NCBI RefSeq assembly: GCF_000734895.2
Contig: NZ_CP011382.1
Location: 5,620,700-5,684,699, forward strand
Reading direction: 5' to 3'
Source: Calothrix sp. 336/3
GTDB lineage: Bacteria > Cyanobacteriota > Cyanobacteriia > Cyanobacteriales > Nostocaceae
Length of the DNA: 64,000 bases
Below the pieces are notes generated by a model that worked only from the letters and a program-made list of their open reading frames with translations, was not told the DNA's origin and made no database searches. The position numbers were made by a program, and so were the translations under genes. This document shows, one piece after another, positions 9,275 through 19,282 of the stretch (its first letter is position 1; every line of letters starts with the position of its first letter).

Positions 9275-10171
9275 TTAAGCAAGAGTTTTGCGGAGCCGTG
9301 GTTGAATGATAATTAAAGCCACAGAGGCAAAACCGAATAGTACTAATAACGCACCTGCAAAGGTGACATCCCCCCAAAAGGCGTGCATTACCACACTAGC
9401 TAAACTCCATTCACCGTGAGTATATAAATAACGAATGGGTTCAATAGCGTAGCTCAGGGGATTGAGGGTAGCAATAATTTGTAGCCACTGGGGCATAAAA
9501 GATAGGGGTGCTAGGGCAGTGCTAGCAAACAACAGGGGCAGGTTAGTTACAAAAATTACTGCAATTAGTTCAATATGCCCAGGTAGGGAAAAAGCCAAGC
9601 CCAGGGAAAGGGCAGTTACACCCAGGGCAAGTAAAAATACTATCAAGGCGATCGCCCCTAAGCCAGCGATATCTGGTAAACCAGCCCCCAAAAATGCCGC
9701 TGCCGCCACAATCACCGCAGCCTGTAACAAACTCTGACTGATAATGAAAATTGCGGAAGCAAAGACAATGGAGAAGCGCGATGCTAAAGGTGCTACCAGT
9801 AAACGATTCAGAAAACCAAATTCTCGGTCGAACATGACTGGTAAACCAGCATTCAGCGCTCCGCCAAAAGCTGTAAAAACAATCACTCCGGCTGAAAGGA
9901 ATTGCCCGTAATTTGTCGTACTTCCAAAAATTCCCTTCGGCGCATTTTGAAATAGCGCGCCAAACAACACCAACCACATCACAGGTTGAATGATACCTGC
10001 TAGGAGGGTTGAGGGGCGACGTTGTAATTGAATGAACAAGCGACGGGTTAAAGCTAATGTTTCCTGTGCTAATTCACCGAAAAAGTTGGGTGCAGCATCT
10101 TGATAAAGTTGTGGCGCTGCTGCTTGCTGCCAGTTAATATCCGATTTTGGAGGTAAAACAGTACCACTCAT
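9275..10171 (-). CDS. ABC-2 type exporter permease
   Basis: A 298-residue membrane protein of the ABC-2 family with six predicted transmembrane helices and the typical first-loop/TM segment RRPSTLLAGIIQPVMWLVLFGALF and the mid-protein motif MFDREFGFLNRLLVAPLASR. This is the DrrB/NodJ-like permease layout. It lies 75-76 bp downstream of the ATPase gene on the same strand, which makes a two-gene exporter operon. In cyanobacteria such pairs export lipids, polysaccharide precursors or drugs; no substrate can be read from the sequence. ATG start at 10171. Confidence 0.85.
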   Translation of the reverse strand: MSGTVLPPKSDINWQQAAAPQLYQDAAPNFFGELAQETLALTRRLFIQLQRRPSTLLAGIIQPVMWLVLFGALFQNAPKGIFGSTTNYGQFLSAGVIVFTAFGGALNAGLPVMFDREFGFLNRLLVAPLASRFSIVFASAIFIISQSLLQAAVIVAAAAFLGAGLPDIAGLGAIALIVFLLALGVTALSLGLAFSLPGHIELIAVIFVTNLPLLFASTALAPLSFMPQWLQIIATLNPLSYAIEPIRYLYTHGEWSLASVVMHAFWGDVTFAGALLVLFGFASVALIIIQPRLRKTLA

Positions 10172-10246
10172 AGTTAATTTAGGTAATTGGTGATAGATAA
10201 TCAGGAGCGAGTCAAAGAATTAAAGCTTTCCCCTGGGAACAATTCC

Positions 10247-11266
10247 TTATCTCATATTTTGCTTTTTCTCAGCTTTGGGATCACGACTATTCACAGCTGC
10301 TAATTCAGCATCCATTAATGTACGTCCTGTTGCTGCTAGGTAAACATCATCTAAACTAGGACGAGATTGGGCAATGCCGAACATAGGTAAGCCAACGGCA
10401 TTTAATGATTGTTGGATAGTGATTAAAGCATCATTTTGGGGTGTGACTACCAAATTCAAGGAGTTTCCTTGGGCGCTGTTGATAATCACTTCCTGAACAA
10501 AAGGCAGGGATTTCAGCAAATCTTGGGCTTTGGCTGCTTCTTCTGGGGGAGAAAATTCTCGGATGCGTAAAGTTACGCGATCGCCACCGATTCTATCTTT
10601 CAACTCGGAGGGTGTACCCGCAGCAATGACGACACCTCTATCAATAATCGCTACCCTGTCAGCGAGGGCATCAATTTCTTCGAGATAATGGCTGGTAATT
10701 AATACTGTTGTGCCTGCTTCTCGCAGTTTTCGCAGAAATTCCCAGACAATAAACCGACTTTCAATGTCTAAACCGACGGTGGGTTCATCCAATACCAAAA
10801 CATCCGGTGCGTGAAGTAAACCCGCAGCCAAGTCTAATCTTTTACGTAAGCCACCCGAATATGTCCCAGTCTTCTTATCGGCATATTCCTGTAGGTTCAG
10901 TAAATCGAGAACAGTTTCGACTCTTTGCTTCGTTGCTTTGCCTGGTATATGATACAGCGCTGCTTGCAGTTGCAGCAATTCCCGTCCGGTGAGAATTTTA
11001 TCAATGGCTACTTCTTGGGCAACATAGCCTAGTCTTTGTCTAGCAGCCTTGGGGTTATTAACTACGGAAATCCCCGATACTTCTATTTTACCAGCGTCGG
11101 GTGTTGTTAAAGTACACAAAGCCCGTAGAGTAGTTGTTTTACCAGCACCGTTGGGACCAAGTAAACCAAAGATTTCCCCTGATTCAATGGTAAAGGAAAC
11201 ATCTTTAACTGCTTCCACAGTACCGTAGCTTTTTTTTAGTTTTTCTATTAAAACGGCAGGAGCCAT
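10247..11266 (-). CDS. ABC exporter ATPase, DrrA-like
   Basis: A 339-residue ATPase using the ATG at 11266; the frame also extends to a TTG at 11293, but the family consensus (VLIEKLKKSYG) begins just after the ATG. Walker A is GPNGAGKTT (37-45), the signature is YSGGLRKRLDLA (136-147), Walker B is VLVLDEP (156-162) and the switch His lies in ITSHYLEE. The C-terminal extension of about 100 residues with SRPSLDDVYLAATGR is typical of DrrA/NodI-type subunits. It pairs with the ABC-2 permease downstream. Confidence 0.9.
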   Translation of the reverse strand: MAPAVLIEKLKKSYGTVEAVKDVSFTIESGEIFGLLGPNGAGKTTTLRALCTLTTPDAGKIEVSGISVVNNPKAARQRLGYVAQEVAIDKILTGRELLQLQAALYHIPGKATKQRVETVLDLLNLQEYADKKTGTYSGGLRKRLDLAAGLLHAPDVLVLDEPTVGLDIESRFIVWEFLRKLREAGTTVLITSHYLEEIDALADRVAIIDRGVVIAAGTPSELKDRIGGDRVTLRIREFSPPEEAAKAQDLLKSLPFVQEVIINSAQGNSLNLVVTPQNDALITIQQSLNAVGLPMFGIAQSRPSLDDVYLAATGRTLMDAELAAVNSRDPKAEKKQNMR

Positions 11267-11450
11267 AGCAGATGAGCGGGAATAACTATACAATTCTCAA
11301 CATTTTGTCTATCTCTATTTTAGAGTCCTGAGCCGAATCATGGAAAATTTGCAGTTTGAGATTTTAGATTTGGCTGACACTAGCTCTAGTGGGAGAATGG
11401 GTAGTCTACCACCGTAGGTATCGCTGATAGATTAACGGGAAATTTTAGCC

Positions 11451-11738
11451 GTGATATTAGAAGTGGCAATTTTAGATATTAAACCTGGGTTAGCTCAAGA
11501 GTTTGAAACAGCTTTCAAAACAGCATCAATGATAATTGCGGGGATGTCTGGATATCTTTCTCACGAACTACAACGCTGCATCGAAAACCCAAATCGTTAT
11601 ATTTTGCTGGTGCGTTGGCAAACCTTAGAAGATCATACCGTGGGATTTAGGCGATCCCCAGAATATCAAGAATGGCGATCGCTACTTCATCATTTTTACG
11701 ATCCTTTTCCAACGGTGGAACATTACCAAATTATTTAG
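11451..11738 (+). CDS. ABM-fold (antibiotic biosynthesis monooxygenase-like) protein
   Basis: A 95-residue ferredoxin-like alpha/beta-barrel protein: LEVAILDIKPGLAQEFE, GYLSHELQRCIENPNRYILLVRWQ and the ending EHYQI fit the dimeric ABM superfamily. Members include quinol monooxygenases, haem-degrading enzymes and many uncharacterised proteins; this one cannot be assigned a reaction. GTG start at 11451. Its stop overlaps the stop of the convergent CDF gene. Confidence 0.8.
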   Translation: MILEVAILDIKPGLAQEFETAFKTASMIIAGMSGYLSHELQRCIENPNRYILLVRWQTLEDHTVGFRRSPEYQEWRSLLHHFYDPFPTVEHYQII

Positions 11739-12628
11739 TCAGCAAAGCTGATTTGTTCCTCTTTATACCTAGGTGGCTCAACGTGAATCACAATGCGTGC
11801 AGGGCGAAACCTTGATTCTAAGAGTAATTCGACTTCTTCAGTGATACGGTGGGCAGTTTCCACATCATCTGCATCAACTATCAAGTGCATTTCTATAAAT
11901 ACTTGTCTTCCCACTACTCCACGGGAGGCGATCGCATGACAATTAATTACACCAGGTACAGATAGGGCGATGTCATGGATAGTTTCGGGGGCGATCGCCA
12001 TTTCATCCACGAGCCAGGGTAAATTCTCTTTTAAGACTGACCAACCGCTCCAAAATACCATTAATGCCACAGGAAAAGACAATACTAAATCAAACCACTG
12101 ATACCCCATAAACACACCAATCAAACCACCCATCACAGAAATTGTCACCCAAATATCACCCATGGTATGTTGAGCGTCGGCAATTAAAATTGGACTACCT
12201 ACCCGCCTTCCTTCCCTACGTTCGTAAAAGGCGACGAAAATATTTACACCTAAAACTATCAGTAATAACCACAGTTCTGAGGCAGAAATTGTCACCAAAT
12301 TACTACCCTTAATTATTCTTTCCACAGCCCCTTGGAGAATTTCAAAGCAAGCAATTCCCAAAAATGCGGCAATTCCTAAAGCTCCCACAGCTTCAAATTT
12401 TAGGTGTCCATAGGGATGCTCTCGATCGGGATGGGGGGAAGAAAAACGACTAGCAATTAAACCTAAAATATTATTGGCGCTATCTGTCACACTATGCAAA
12501 GCATCTGCCAGTAAACTCAAGGAACCTGTCAGATGTCCCACAATAGCTTTTAATATCAACACGAAGATATTTAACAACAGAGTAATCACTAAAACTCTGC
12601 GAACGGTAGAACGATTATCGGTAATCAC
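11735..12628 (-). CDS. cation diffusion facilitator (CDF) metal exporter
   Basis: A 297-residue CDF transporter with six predicted membrane helices and a cytosolic C-terminal domain. Metal-site motifs are ADALHSVTD (HxxxD, His45/Asp49) in TM2 and ADAQHTMGD (HxxxD) in TM5; the HxxxD/HxxxD pair is the pattern of Zn/Cd- or Fe-type CDFs. The C-terminal domain ends with IVIHVEPP, typical of the metal-sensing ferredoxin-like fold. It would export divalent metal by proton antiport. GTG start at 12628. No ArsR- or MerR-type regulator is next to it. Confidence 0.9.
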   Translation of the reverse strand: MITDNRSTVRRVLVITLLLNIFVLILKAIVGHLTGSLSLLADALHSVTDSANNILGLIASRFSSPHPDREHPYGHLKFEAVGALGIAAFLGIACFEILQGAVERIIKGSNLVTISASELWLLLIVLGVNIFVAFYERREGRRVGSPILIADAQHTMGDIWVTISVMGGLIGVFMGYQWFDLVLSFPVALMVFWSGWSVLKENLPWLVDEMAIAPETIHDIALSVPGVINCHAIASRGVVGRQVFIEMHLIVDADDVETAHRITEEVELLLESRFRPARIVIHVEPPRYKEEQISFAD

Positions 12629-13210
12629 AAAAGTATTTTAAATAACAATATCATTCGTTATTATTGTAACGTAAAATACGGATTGCGAATGGTTACAAGT
12701 CTGGGTTTATAAAGAGTTTTATTCTCGACAATGTATCTATTTTTCTCAAACTTGTTGCAATATTTTTTGATTAATCATGGCTATAGTAATTTCAGCAGAT
12801 AATTGTTGCGATTTTGCAGAAAGATTCGCAAGTAATTCGAGAAAATAGGAGATTTATGTCTATATGATAAATTAAAAATTTCCAGAATTGCTGCCAAACC
12901 ATTCGCAATTATCAAATAATACTGTCATTCTCAAAATGAGTGTTTATAAGCACATCTATGATTGATGAATCTAATTTACCTAGGCAATAAATTAAAATTG
13001 TTCTGACAAATGACTTTTACTCTCAATAGTTAAATTACATGAAAAATTGTAAATATAAATCTAGCGATTCTGGAAAACTTATAAAACTCTTGAAAATAAT
13101 TATTATCTATTCTTGGGTGGCAGAGATTAGGATGAAACAAAGAAATCCTATCCACGTCTGAAATTACATATATTTAATCCCATATCAACCCCAACTAAAT
13201 TTAGAAGAAT
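12629..13210. other. AT-rich divergent intergenic region
   Basis: 582 bases between the minus-strand CDF gene and the plus-strand lipoprotein gene. No gene or structured RNA was seen. It presumably contains both promoters. An AGAAGA stretch precedes the ATG at 13211. Confidence 0.4.
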
Positions 13211-15154
13211 ATGCAACGGTATCATTTTTATAGTCTTTTACTAGGAACATTGATATTAAGTGGTGCAGGCGTTTTGGGATTGCAGAGCTGTGGTGGCAAA
13301 GATAGAAAAATTATCAATGAGAATCCCTTAGTTTCCCAGAATGCTTTGGCATCAGAAACTCCCTCAGAGGTAATTGCCACGGAAGTGAGTAGCAAAAATC
13401 GGGGAAAAGTTAACTTAAATTACAAATCTAGTTGGTTTGGCAATAGTGGTACGAATCGAGAAACTGCCGTACAAAGCTGGATTGATACCATTCAAGTACA
13501 AGCCGATGGTTCAGTTTATGCCTACGTGGGTTGGGATGAAGCCCATGGTGGTAGGGAAAGATCTATCTATAAAAATGGTAAACGAGTTGGTCAATATAGC
13601 GACAAGATTAAGTTAGATCCCCATCGAGCAGTTGTCGGGGGTAAAGCTTGGAAAATTAAAAATGCCAAGTTTCTCGGTGGCAATGTGATTGAGCGCGAAG
13701 ATGGCAAATGTAAAATTACCGATGCTGGTACACCCAACGCGATCGCCCCCACCAATGACGGCAAATTAATGGTAGCTGACAATGGACGACGGCAGTATAT
13801 ACGTATTTATGATGTGAATAACTGTCGCCCCAAACTCGTCAAAACCTTTGGAGAGGAAGGTGGTGTATTTTCCCGTGGCAAACCTCCAGGTGTGGTAGAA
13901 CCCTTGCGTTTCTACGGTTTGAATGGGGTGGGGATGGATGCCAAGGGTAATATTTGTGTTGGTGGGCAAATCGTTGGAGGTGGGGGTTGGATTCGCTGTC
14001 TGTCTCCCCAGGGAAAAATGTTATGGCAAGTTTATTCCGCAGGGTGGTTATCTAACGCCGCAGCTGATTATTCTACAGATGGCAAGGTTTTCTATAGTTC
14101 CAGTGCTGCTTACAAAATGGATTATAGTCGCACCAAACCAGGAACGGAAGCAGGTAATTTTCCTCACCAATTTACAATTAATATTTTTAAATATCCCCAA
14201 GATATCCGGGCAACGGTATTTCACTTTGATAAAGACAAACCTGTGTTTCAGCAACCCCAGGATGCTCCTGCTAACAAAGGTGCCCACTATGATCCTAAGC
14301 CCAATGGCATCATGTCCGTGAGAAAATGTGGCAAGGTGAAGTACTTGTATGGAACCTGGCAAAATGGCGGGGGTATTGGTATTTTTAAAGCTGATGCTAG
14401 TGGTATTTTTTCACCCACAACTATCCCCAAGGATGTGGATACCGACGCTTGGGCTGTCCATGTTGATGATAATTGTAATTTGTGGGTTGGTAAAGGCAAT
14501 CCCAAGGATGGGGTATTGTTCTATAAATTCCGGGGAAATGATAAGCAAGGGAATATGCAGTTTGAAAAGGTACGCAAATTTTCTGCTCCCTTTGCCGATT
14601 TAGGAATGATTGAACGCATTTATTACGATACAAAAACTGATTCCTTGTATTTAACCGGATTTACCGATGCTCGCCCTGTACAATTTGGTTGGGGGCAAGT
14701 GGGCTCTACAATGTATCGTTGGGATGGATGGTTGAAGGGTAAACGGAAGCTACACCCCGCCTATCCAGCGATTTTCCCCCACCAAGGGTATGGAGAAGGG
14801 AGTAGTGCAGGTACTGCCGATGGTAGCAAAACTAAATTTGATTCCGATAATTCCCAAACCTACAAATCCATTGCTTGGGCAGGAAAATATGCTTTTGCCA
14901 GTTTTTTCAGTCGCGATCGCCCCCATGGTGAAAAAGGTGTCACAGATATATATGATCTAGATACTGCCAAAAAAATTGGTTCATTTAAACCCGGCGCAGC
15001 CTTAAACCAAAAGGGTGAAGTGGGATGGGTGGATATTATCAACGGCAATAGCGCTTATTTGCGTGCCAATGGTGAATATGTGGTGAGCGTTGAAGAAAAC
15101 TTATTTAATAAGTATTTCCTTTATCGTTGGTGCCCTTCTGGAAATTGTCAATAA
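13211..15154 (+). CDS. large exported lipoprotein, beta-propeller-like
   Basis: A 647-residue protein with a signal peptide ending in a lipobox (L-Q-S-C, residues 24-27), so it is probably anchored in the outer or plasma membrane. The mature part consists of repeated segments that look like propeller blades: DGSVYAYVGWDEAHGG, PTNDGKLMVADNGRRQYIRIYD, MDAKGNICVGGQIVGGGGWIRC and VDDNCNLWVGKGNPKDGVLFYKF. These resemble NHL/YVTN-type blades, a comparison I make by eye only. Cysteines are scattered (for example CKITDAG, NNCRPK, RKCGK, DNCNLW, the C-terminal CPSGNC). I do not recognise the family or function. The next gene starts 15 bp after the stop, so the two are probably co-transcribed. Confidence 0.7.
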   Translation: MQRYHFYSLLLGTLILSGAGVLGLQSCGGKDRKIINENPLVSQNALASETPSEVIATEVSSKNRGKVNLNYKSSWFGNSGTNRETAVQSWIDTIQVQADGSVYAYVGWDEAHGGRERSIYKNGKRVGQYSDKIKLDPHRAVVGGKAWKIKNAKFLGGNVIEREDGKCKITDAGTPNAIAPTNDGKLMVADNGRRQYIRIYDVNNCRPKLVKTFGEEGGVFSRGKPPGVVEPLRFYGLNGVGMDAKGNICVGGQIVGGGGWIRCLSPQGKMLWQVYSAGWLSNAAADYSTDGKVFYSSSAAYKMDYSRTKPGTEAGNFPHQFTINIFKYPQDIRATVFHFDKDKPVFQQPQDAPANKGAHYDPKPNGIMSVRKCGKVKYLYGTWQNGGGIGIFKADASGIFSPTTIPKDVDTDAWAVHVDDNCNLWVGKGNPKDGVLFYKFRGNDKQGNMQFEKVRKFSAPFADLGMIERIYYDTKTDSLYLTGFTDARPVQFGWGQVGSTMYRWDGWLKGKRKLHPAYPAIFPHQGYGEGSSAGTADGSKTKFDSDNSQTYKSIAWAGKYAFASFFSRDRPHGEKGVTDIYDLDTAKKIGSFKPGAALNQKGEVGWVDIINGNSAYLRANGEYVVSVEENLFNKYFLYRWCPSGNCQ

Positions 15155-15169
15155 CATCAAAAAATAAAT

Positions 15170-15520
15170 ATGCCGGGAAATCATCTGACATTAAACTTAG
15201 TAGAAGGTTCTGTCTCCTTTAGCTTTTCACCAGAAGCTGCTAAGGAACTCAAAGCCGCATTAGACCAATTAATGGTAAGCTTGAAGGCGATCGCTGCCAA
15301 AACAACTCCAGGCTCAGGAAAAATTACCCCCCAACCCCCTCTGGAATATTGCCATACCGGAGAGATATTCCTAGAATTTTTCTGCAACCCAAATATTTGG
15401 GCAACACCTTTTGCTGCCAAAGTTCTAGTCACCATCCGGGATGTGAATATCCGTCTCACTACCGAGGCTGAACTTACCAGAATCGTTGAAGATATTAATC
15501 AGTATTTAGAACAGTTTTAG
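15170..15520 (+). CDS. conserved small protein of unknown function
   Basis: A 116-residue soluble protein starting at an ATG 15 bp after the lipoprotein stop, so the two likely form an operon. The sequence has an N-terminal beta-rich part (LTLNLVEGSVSFSFSPEAAKEL), a helix, and a C-terminal part (AAKVLVTIRDVNIRLTTEAELTRIVEDINQYLEQF) with alternating hydrophobics. It has two cysteines but no known catalytic motif. Function unknown. Confidence 0.55.
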   Translation: MPGNHLTLNLVEGSVSFSFSPEAAKELKAALDQLMVSLKAIAAKTTPGSGKITPQPPLEYCHTGEIFLEFFCNPNIWATPFAAKVLVTIRDVNIRLTTEAELTRIVEDINQYLEQF

Positions 15521-15936
15521 GAGAATCCTTACAAAAACCGGAGTGCCTAGTCAAAATAGACACCCCGGATAGCTTTTCATATTTTCCAAGATATAGATAA
15601 GAATCAAAATTAACTTTTGCAGGATGCTAGAAACAAATATCCAGTTAATCGAGGATAGCAACAGATGGCAAAGTTAGGAACCTGCAATCAAACTGATGTT
15701 TTTCCCTAGTTTTACTCGCTAAACCAAAAAAGAATAGTGAACGTGAGCGGCACAAACAATCACCAATCTTTTGTGTCAGTAAGTATATATTACTAGATAC
15801 TATTTTGAAATTGAAATAGAGATTCAGATTGGGAAGAATTTACAAGCAGAGACTTGTATCCAACAATGGATATTGTGTTTTCACACCCTTATCCACCGCG
15901 TTCTCATATCCCAATCAGAATACCCACTCTGAATCA
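15521..15936. other. intergenic, nothing recognised
   Basis: About 400 bases between convergent genes. There are several AT-rich tracts and no convincing gene or terminator on either strand. Confidence 0.35.
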
Positions 15937-16173
15937 TTAATCATTGTCCCATTCTTCCCGACCAATGAGGTCGGCAATGCGATCGCGCAACAAGAAATCA
16001 CACTTCTCTAACTCACATTCCACGCAAACCCACTCTCGTGCTGGTATGTACTGACAGAGGGTATAAATTGGCTGTTGTCTGCTGACTACCCCCTTTTGCA
16101 CCAGTCGGCGTGCTTCGTCTTGGATCACGTCCAGAGAGTAATAGTTGATAGAAGACACCGTATTCACACTCAT
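15937..16173 (-). CDS. DUF4327 family protein
   Basis: A 78-residue protein using the ATG at 16173; the frame extends to a TTG at 16188. It matches the cyanobacteria-only DUF4327 pattern almost throughout: YSLDVIQDEARRLVQKGVVS, then QPIYTLCQYIPAREWVCVEC and FLLRDRIADLIGREEWDND. Three cysteines (LCQ, VCVEC) are part of the conserved core and could bind metal, but no function is established. It stands alone, flanked by long spacers. Confidence 0.85.
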   Translation of the reverse strand: MSVNTVSSINYYSLDVIQDEARRLVQKGVVSRQQPIYTLCQYIPAREWVCVECELEKCDFLLRDRIADLIGREEWDND

Positions 16174-17152
16174 GGTTGTTACTCGCAATGTTACACGTAA
16201 GTATTATTCCCAAAGTTTGCTACAAACAAACAGGAATAGACATAATCTAGATATAATTCTGCCGCTGACGTTTTGTAATTTGGTATACGGAACTAATTCC
16301 ATTTTGACGCTATCTATTCTCAAATTATGTAAAGATATGTTGAAAAAGTCAAGAAATTATGACTTAAAGTTTTTTTACTGAAGGAATAAAAAAAGAAACG
16401 TCACAAATTTGACTGCCAGGAAGCATTAAGAAAACATCGATAATTTCGATAGCGCCGATGAAAATAGTCAAATATTGCCGTAGCTAACAAGTCGTTTAAA
16501 TACCACAGAGTGTACTTAAATTTGCGAAATCATGAACCAGTAATTCATAGAAGGCATCCATCCACGGAAGGGTTGAGGGGTGATTTGAGGTACAAGTGTC
16601 TGCAAGGCATAAAGGCTACCGTACACCACGAAAATAGGAACTTCACTTTTTGTTAATAGTTTCTTAAGCAGTTTACTGCTATTGAATTTGAGTTAAGGAT
16701 TGTGGGGAAATGTAAATAGATATGACAGACCCCTCTAACATTATGAATGTAAAAAATCAGAAAAATGTGAAAAATTTGCTCCAGGTGGTAATATTCTTGC
16801 CCTTATTACACAGATTCCCCTACAGGTGACAAGTTTACATCCCGTCCGACATTAAATTTCTAGATACGTATATAAGCATATTTAAGCAGAAAAGTGGCGA
16901 TCGCGTCTGTTAAATCTATCGCGGAACGTTTCTACCCAATTGTGATTTAGACTACATAGAGTAGCCATGCCAATTCTGTATGAAGATGTCACAAAAACTT
17001 TTTCTTTCTCCTTAGTCAGGGAAAAGATGGCAAAAGCAGATAGGGGTAAATACGACTTGATAATATAGCGCAAATTCCTAAAGAAATGGTACCCGAATCA
17101 GGAACTTCATTGACGAGCAATCAAGCATCACAAGTTAATAATTTACCCTAAT
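16174..17152. other. long intergenic region upstream of DUF4327 and downstream of ppk1
   Basis: Almost 1 kb, AT-rich. A 63-codon minus-strand frame at 16882-17073 begins at a weak context and shows no family resemblance; I do not call it. No RNA gene was recognised. Confidence 0.4.
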
Positions 17153-19282
17153 TTACCCATTGATATTTTGCATAAAAATATCTTGAGAGCTACGTACAGG
17201 TTCATCTGCACCGGGACGACGTTGTGTATACTTGCCATTACTATGCAATTCCCAAGCGTGACGATTATCTGTGAGTAAAACATCTAGAATATGCTTCAAG
17301 TTTTGCACAATTTCGTAATCCTCAATCGGAGTCACCGCTTCTACACGTCTATCTAAATTGCGTGGCATCCAATCAGCACTACCTATATATATCTCCTCAT
17401 TGCCGTGATTGTGAAAGTAAAAAATCCGCGAATGTTCTAAAAAACGTCCCACAATACTAATTACTCGAATATTTTCACTGACACCTTTAATTCCTGGACG
17501 TAAACAGCAAATTCCCCTGATAATTAAATCTATTTGTACCCCCGCTTGAGATGCTGCATACAAAGTGGCAATAATTTGGGGATCAACCAGAGAGTTCATT
17601 TTGGCAATAATTTTGCCGGGATTCCCATTTTTAGTATGCTCAATTTCTCGAAGAATCATCTCTATCATTCGTTGACGCTGATTTACGGGTGAAACCAATA
17701 ACTTACGATAAACGCTCTGACGAGAATAACCTGTTAAGTAGTTAAACAAATCCGTTAAATCAGCACCCAAATCTTCTCGACAACTAAATAAACCCAAATC
17801 TGTATAAAGTTTAGCCGTTTTATGGTTATAGTTACCTGTACCAACATGCACGTAGCGACGAATATTTTCACCTTCTTGACGCACTACCAGCACTATCTTT
17901 GTGTGGGTTTTTAATCCTACCAAACCATAAACCACATGAACCCCAACATTCTCTAATTTTCTTGCCCAGTTAATATTATTTTCTTCATCAAACCTCGCTT
18001 TTAGTTCTACTAATGCCACAACTTGCTTGCCATTTTCCGCAGCTGCCATCAAAGCTCTGACAATGGGAGAATCACCAGAAGTCCGATAAAGCGTCATTTT
18101 AATTGCTAAAACCTGGGGATCGGCAGCTGCTTGGGTAATAAATTGCTGTACAGAAGCGGTAAAAGATTCATAGGGATGATGCACCAGTAAATCTTGTTGG
18201 CTAATAATTGCAAAAAAATCCTTACCTTCTTCCTGCTCTTCTAATTCATAAATTTCTTGCAACCGCGAAGGAATCATAGAATTGGCAGGAGCATCTTTCA
18301 ACTCTGGTAAGGGTAAAGCCATGAAAGACATTAAATCTTTGAGATTAATTAATCCCGGAATTTCATAAACATCATTTTCTGTCACTGCCAATTCCTGCAT
18401 CAACATCTCTCTGATAGACTGGGGCATAGATGTTTGAATTTCTAAACGCACCACAAATCCTCCAAAGCGTCGCTTACGTAATTCCTGCTCAATTGCTAAT
18501 AGTAAATCATCCGCCTCATCTTCTCGAATTTCAAAGTCAGAGTCTCTAGTAATACGGAAGAGGTAATACTCTTGTATTATCATCTGGGGAAATAATAACT
18601 CTAAATTATGAGCAATAATTTGCTCAAGGGGAACACCAGCCCAAACAAGAGATTTACTATTATCTTTGTGTAAATTTGGAGGTAAAGGAATAAACCTCGG
18701 TAGAATATTTGGGACTTTCACCCGCGCAAATCTTTCTATTCCTGTGATTGGATCTTTGACTACAACTGCTAGATTCAAACTCAGATTCGACATCCGGGGA
18801 AAGGGATGTCCAGTATCAACTGCTAAGGGTGTGAGAACCGGAAAAACTCGTTCTTGGAAATATTTTTGTAGATAGGTACGTTGTTCTTTACTCAAGTCAA
18901 TATAGTCAAGTAAATTCACCCCATATTTACTTAATTGTGGGCGTAATTCTTCTTCAAATAATTGGTGCTGTTGGGTGACAGATGGACGCAATGCTTGACT
19001 AATAGCCTCTAGCTGTAACTTAGGAGTCATGCCATCAGTTGTTAGGGTTTCTACTTGAGCATCAATCTGCTCTTTGATAGCAGAAACACGCACCATGAAA
19101 TATTCATCAAGGTTAGAGCTAAAAATTGCTGCAAATTTTAAACGTTCTAATAATGGGGTTCGATTATCTAGGGCTTCATGTAAAACTCTTTGATTAAATT
19201 CTAGCCAGGAAAGTTCTCGATTTAGATAGTATTTGGAGTCACTGAAATTCGTCTTTGAGATATTTTCTTTGACCTTGGGCAT
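17153..19282 (-). CDS. ppk1: polyphosphate kinase 1
   Basis: A 709-residue protein, the usual length for PPK1, which reversibly makes polyphosphate from ATP. Domains in order: N-terminal helical domain (about 18-120; YLNRELSWLEFNQRVL, SSNLDEYFMVR), head domain (120-330) and two phospholipase D-like catalytic domains. The phosphorylated His is His460 in GLKTHTK, and further ATP/phosphate contacts lie in YVHVGTGNYN (477-486) and YIGSADWMPRNLDRRVE near the C-terminus. ATG start at 19282. It is monocistronic; no ppx or clear Pho box is seen beside it. Confidence 0.96.
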   Translation of the reverse strand: MPKVKENISKTNFSDSKYYLNRELSWLEFNQRVLHEALDNRTPLLERLKFAAIFSSNLDEYFMVRVSAIKEQIDAQVETLTTDGMTPKLQLEAISQALRPSVTQQHQLFEEELRPQLSKYGVNLLDYIDLSKEQRTYLQKYFQERVFPVLTPLAVDTGHPFPRMSNLSLNLAVVVKDPITGIERFARVKVPNILPRFIPLPPNLHKDNSKSLVWAGVPLEQIIAHNLELLFPQMIIQEYYLFRITRDSDFEIREDEADDLLLAIEQELRKRRFGGFVVRLEIQTSMPQSIREMLMQELAVTENDVYEIPGLINLKDLMSFMALPLPELKDAPANSMIPSRLQEIYELEEQEEGKDFFAIISQQDLLVHHPYESFTASVQQFITQAAADPQVLAIKMTLYRTSGDSPIVRALMAAAENGKQVVALVELKARFDEENNINWARKLENVGVHVVYGLVGLKTHTKIVLVVRQEGENIRRYVHVGTGNYNHKTAKLYTDLGLFSCREDLGADLTDLFNYLTGYSRQSVYRKLLVSPVNQRQRMIEMILREIEHTKNGNPGKIIAKMNSLVDPQIIATLYAASQAGVQIDLIIRGICCLRPGIKGVSENIRVISIVGRFLEHSRIFYFHNHGNEEIYIGSADWMPRNLDRRVEAVTPIEDYEIVQNLKHILDVLLTDNRHAWELHSNGKYTQRRPGADEPVRSSQDIFMQNING

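Noticed and set aside
16882..17073. 63-codon minus-strand frame in the large spacer before ppk1
   Set aside because: No family resemblance, no clear ribosome site and no conserved-looking features.
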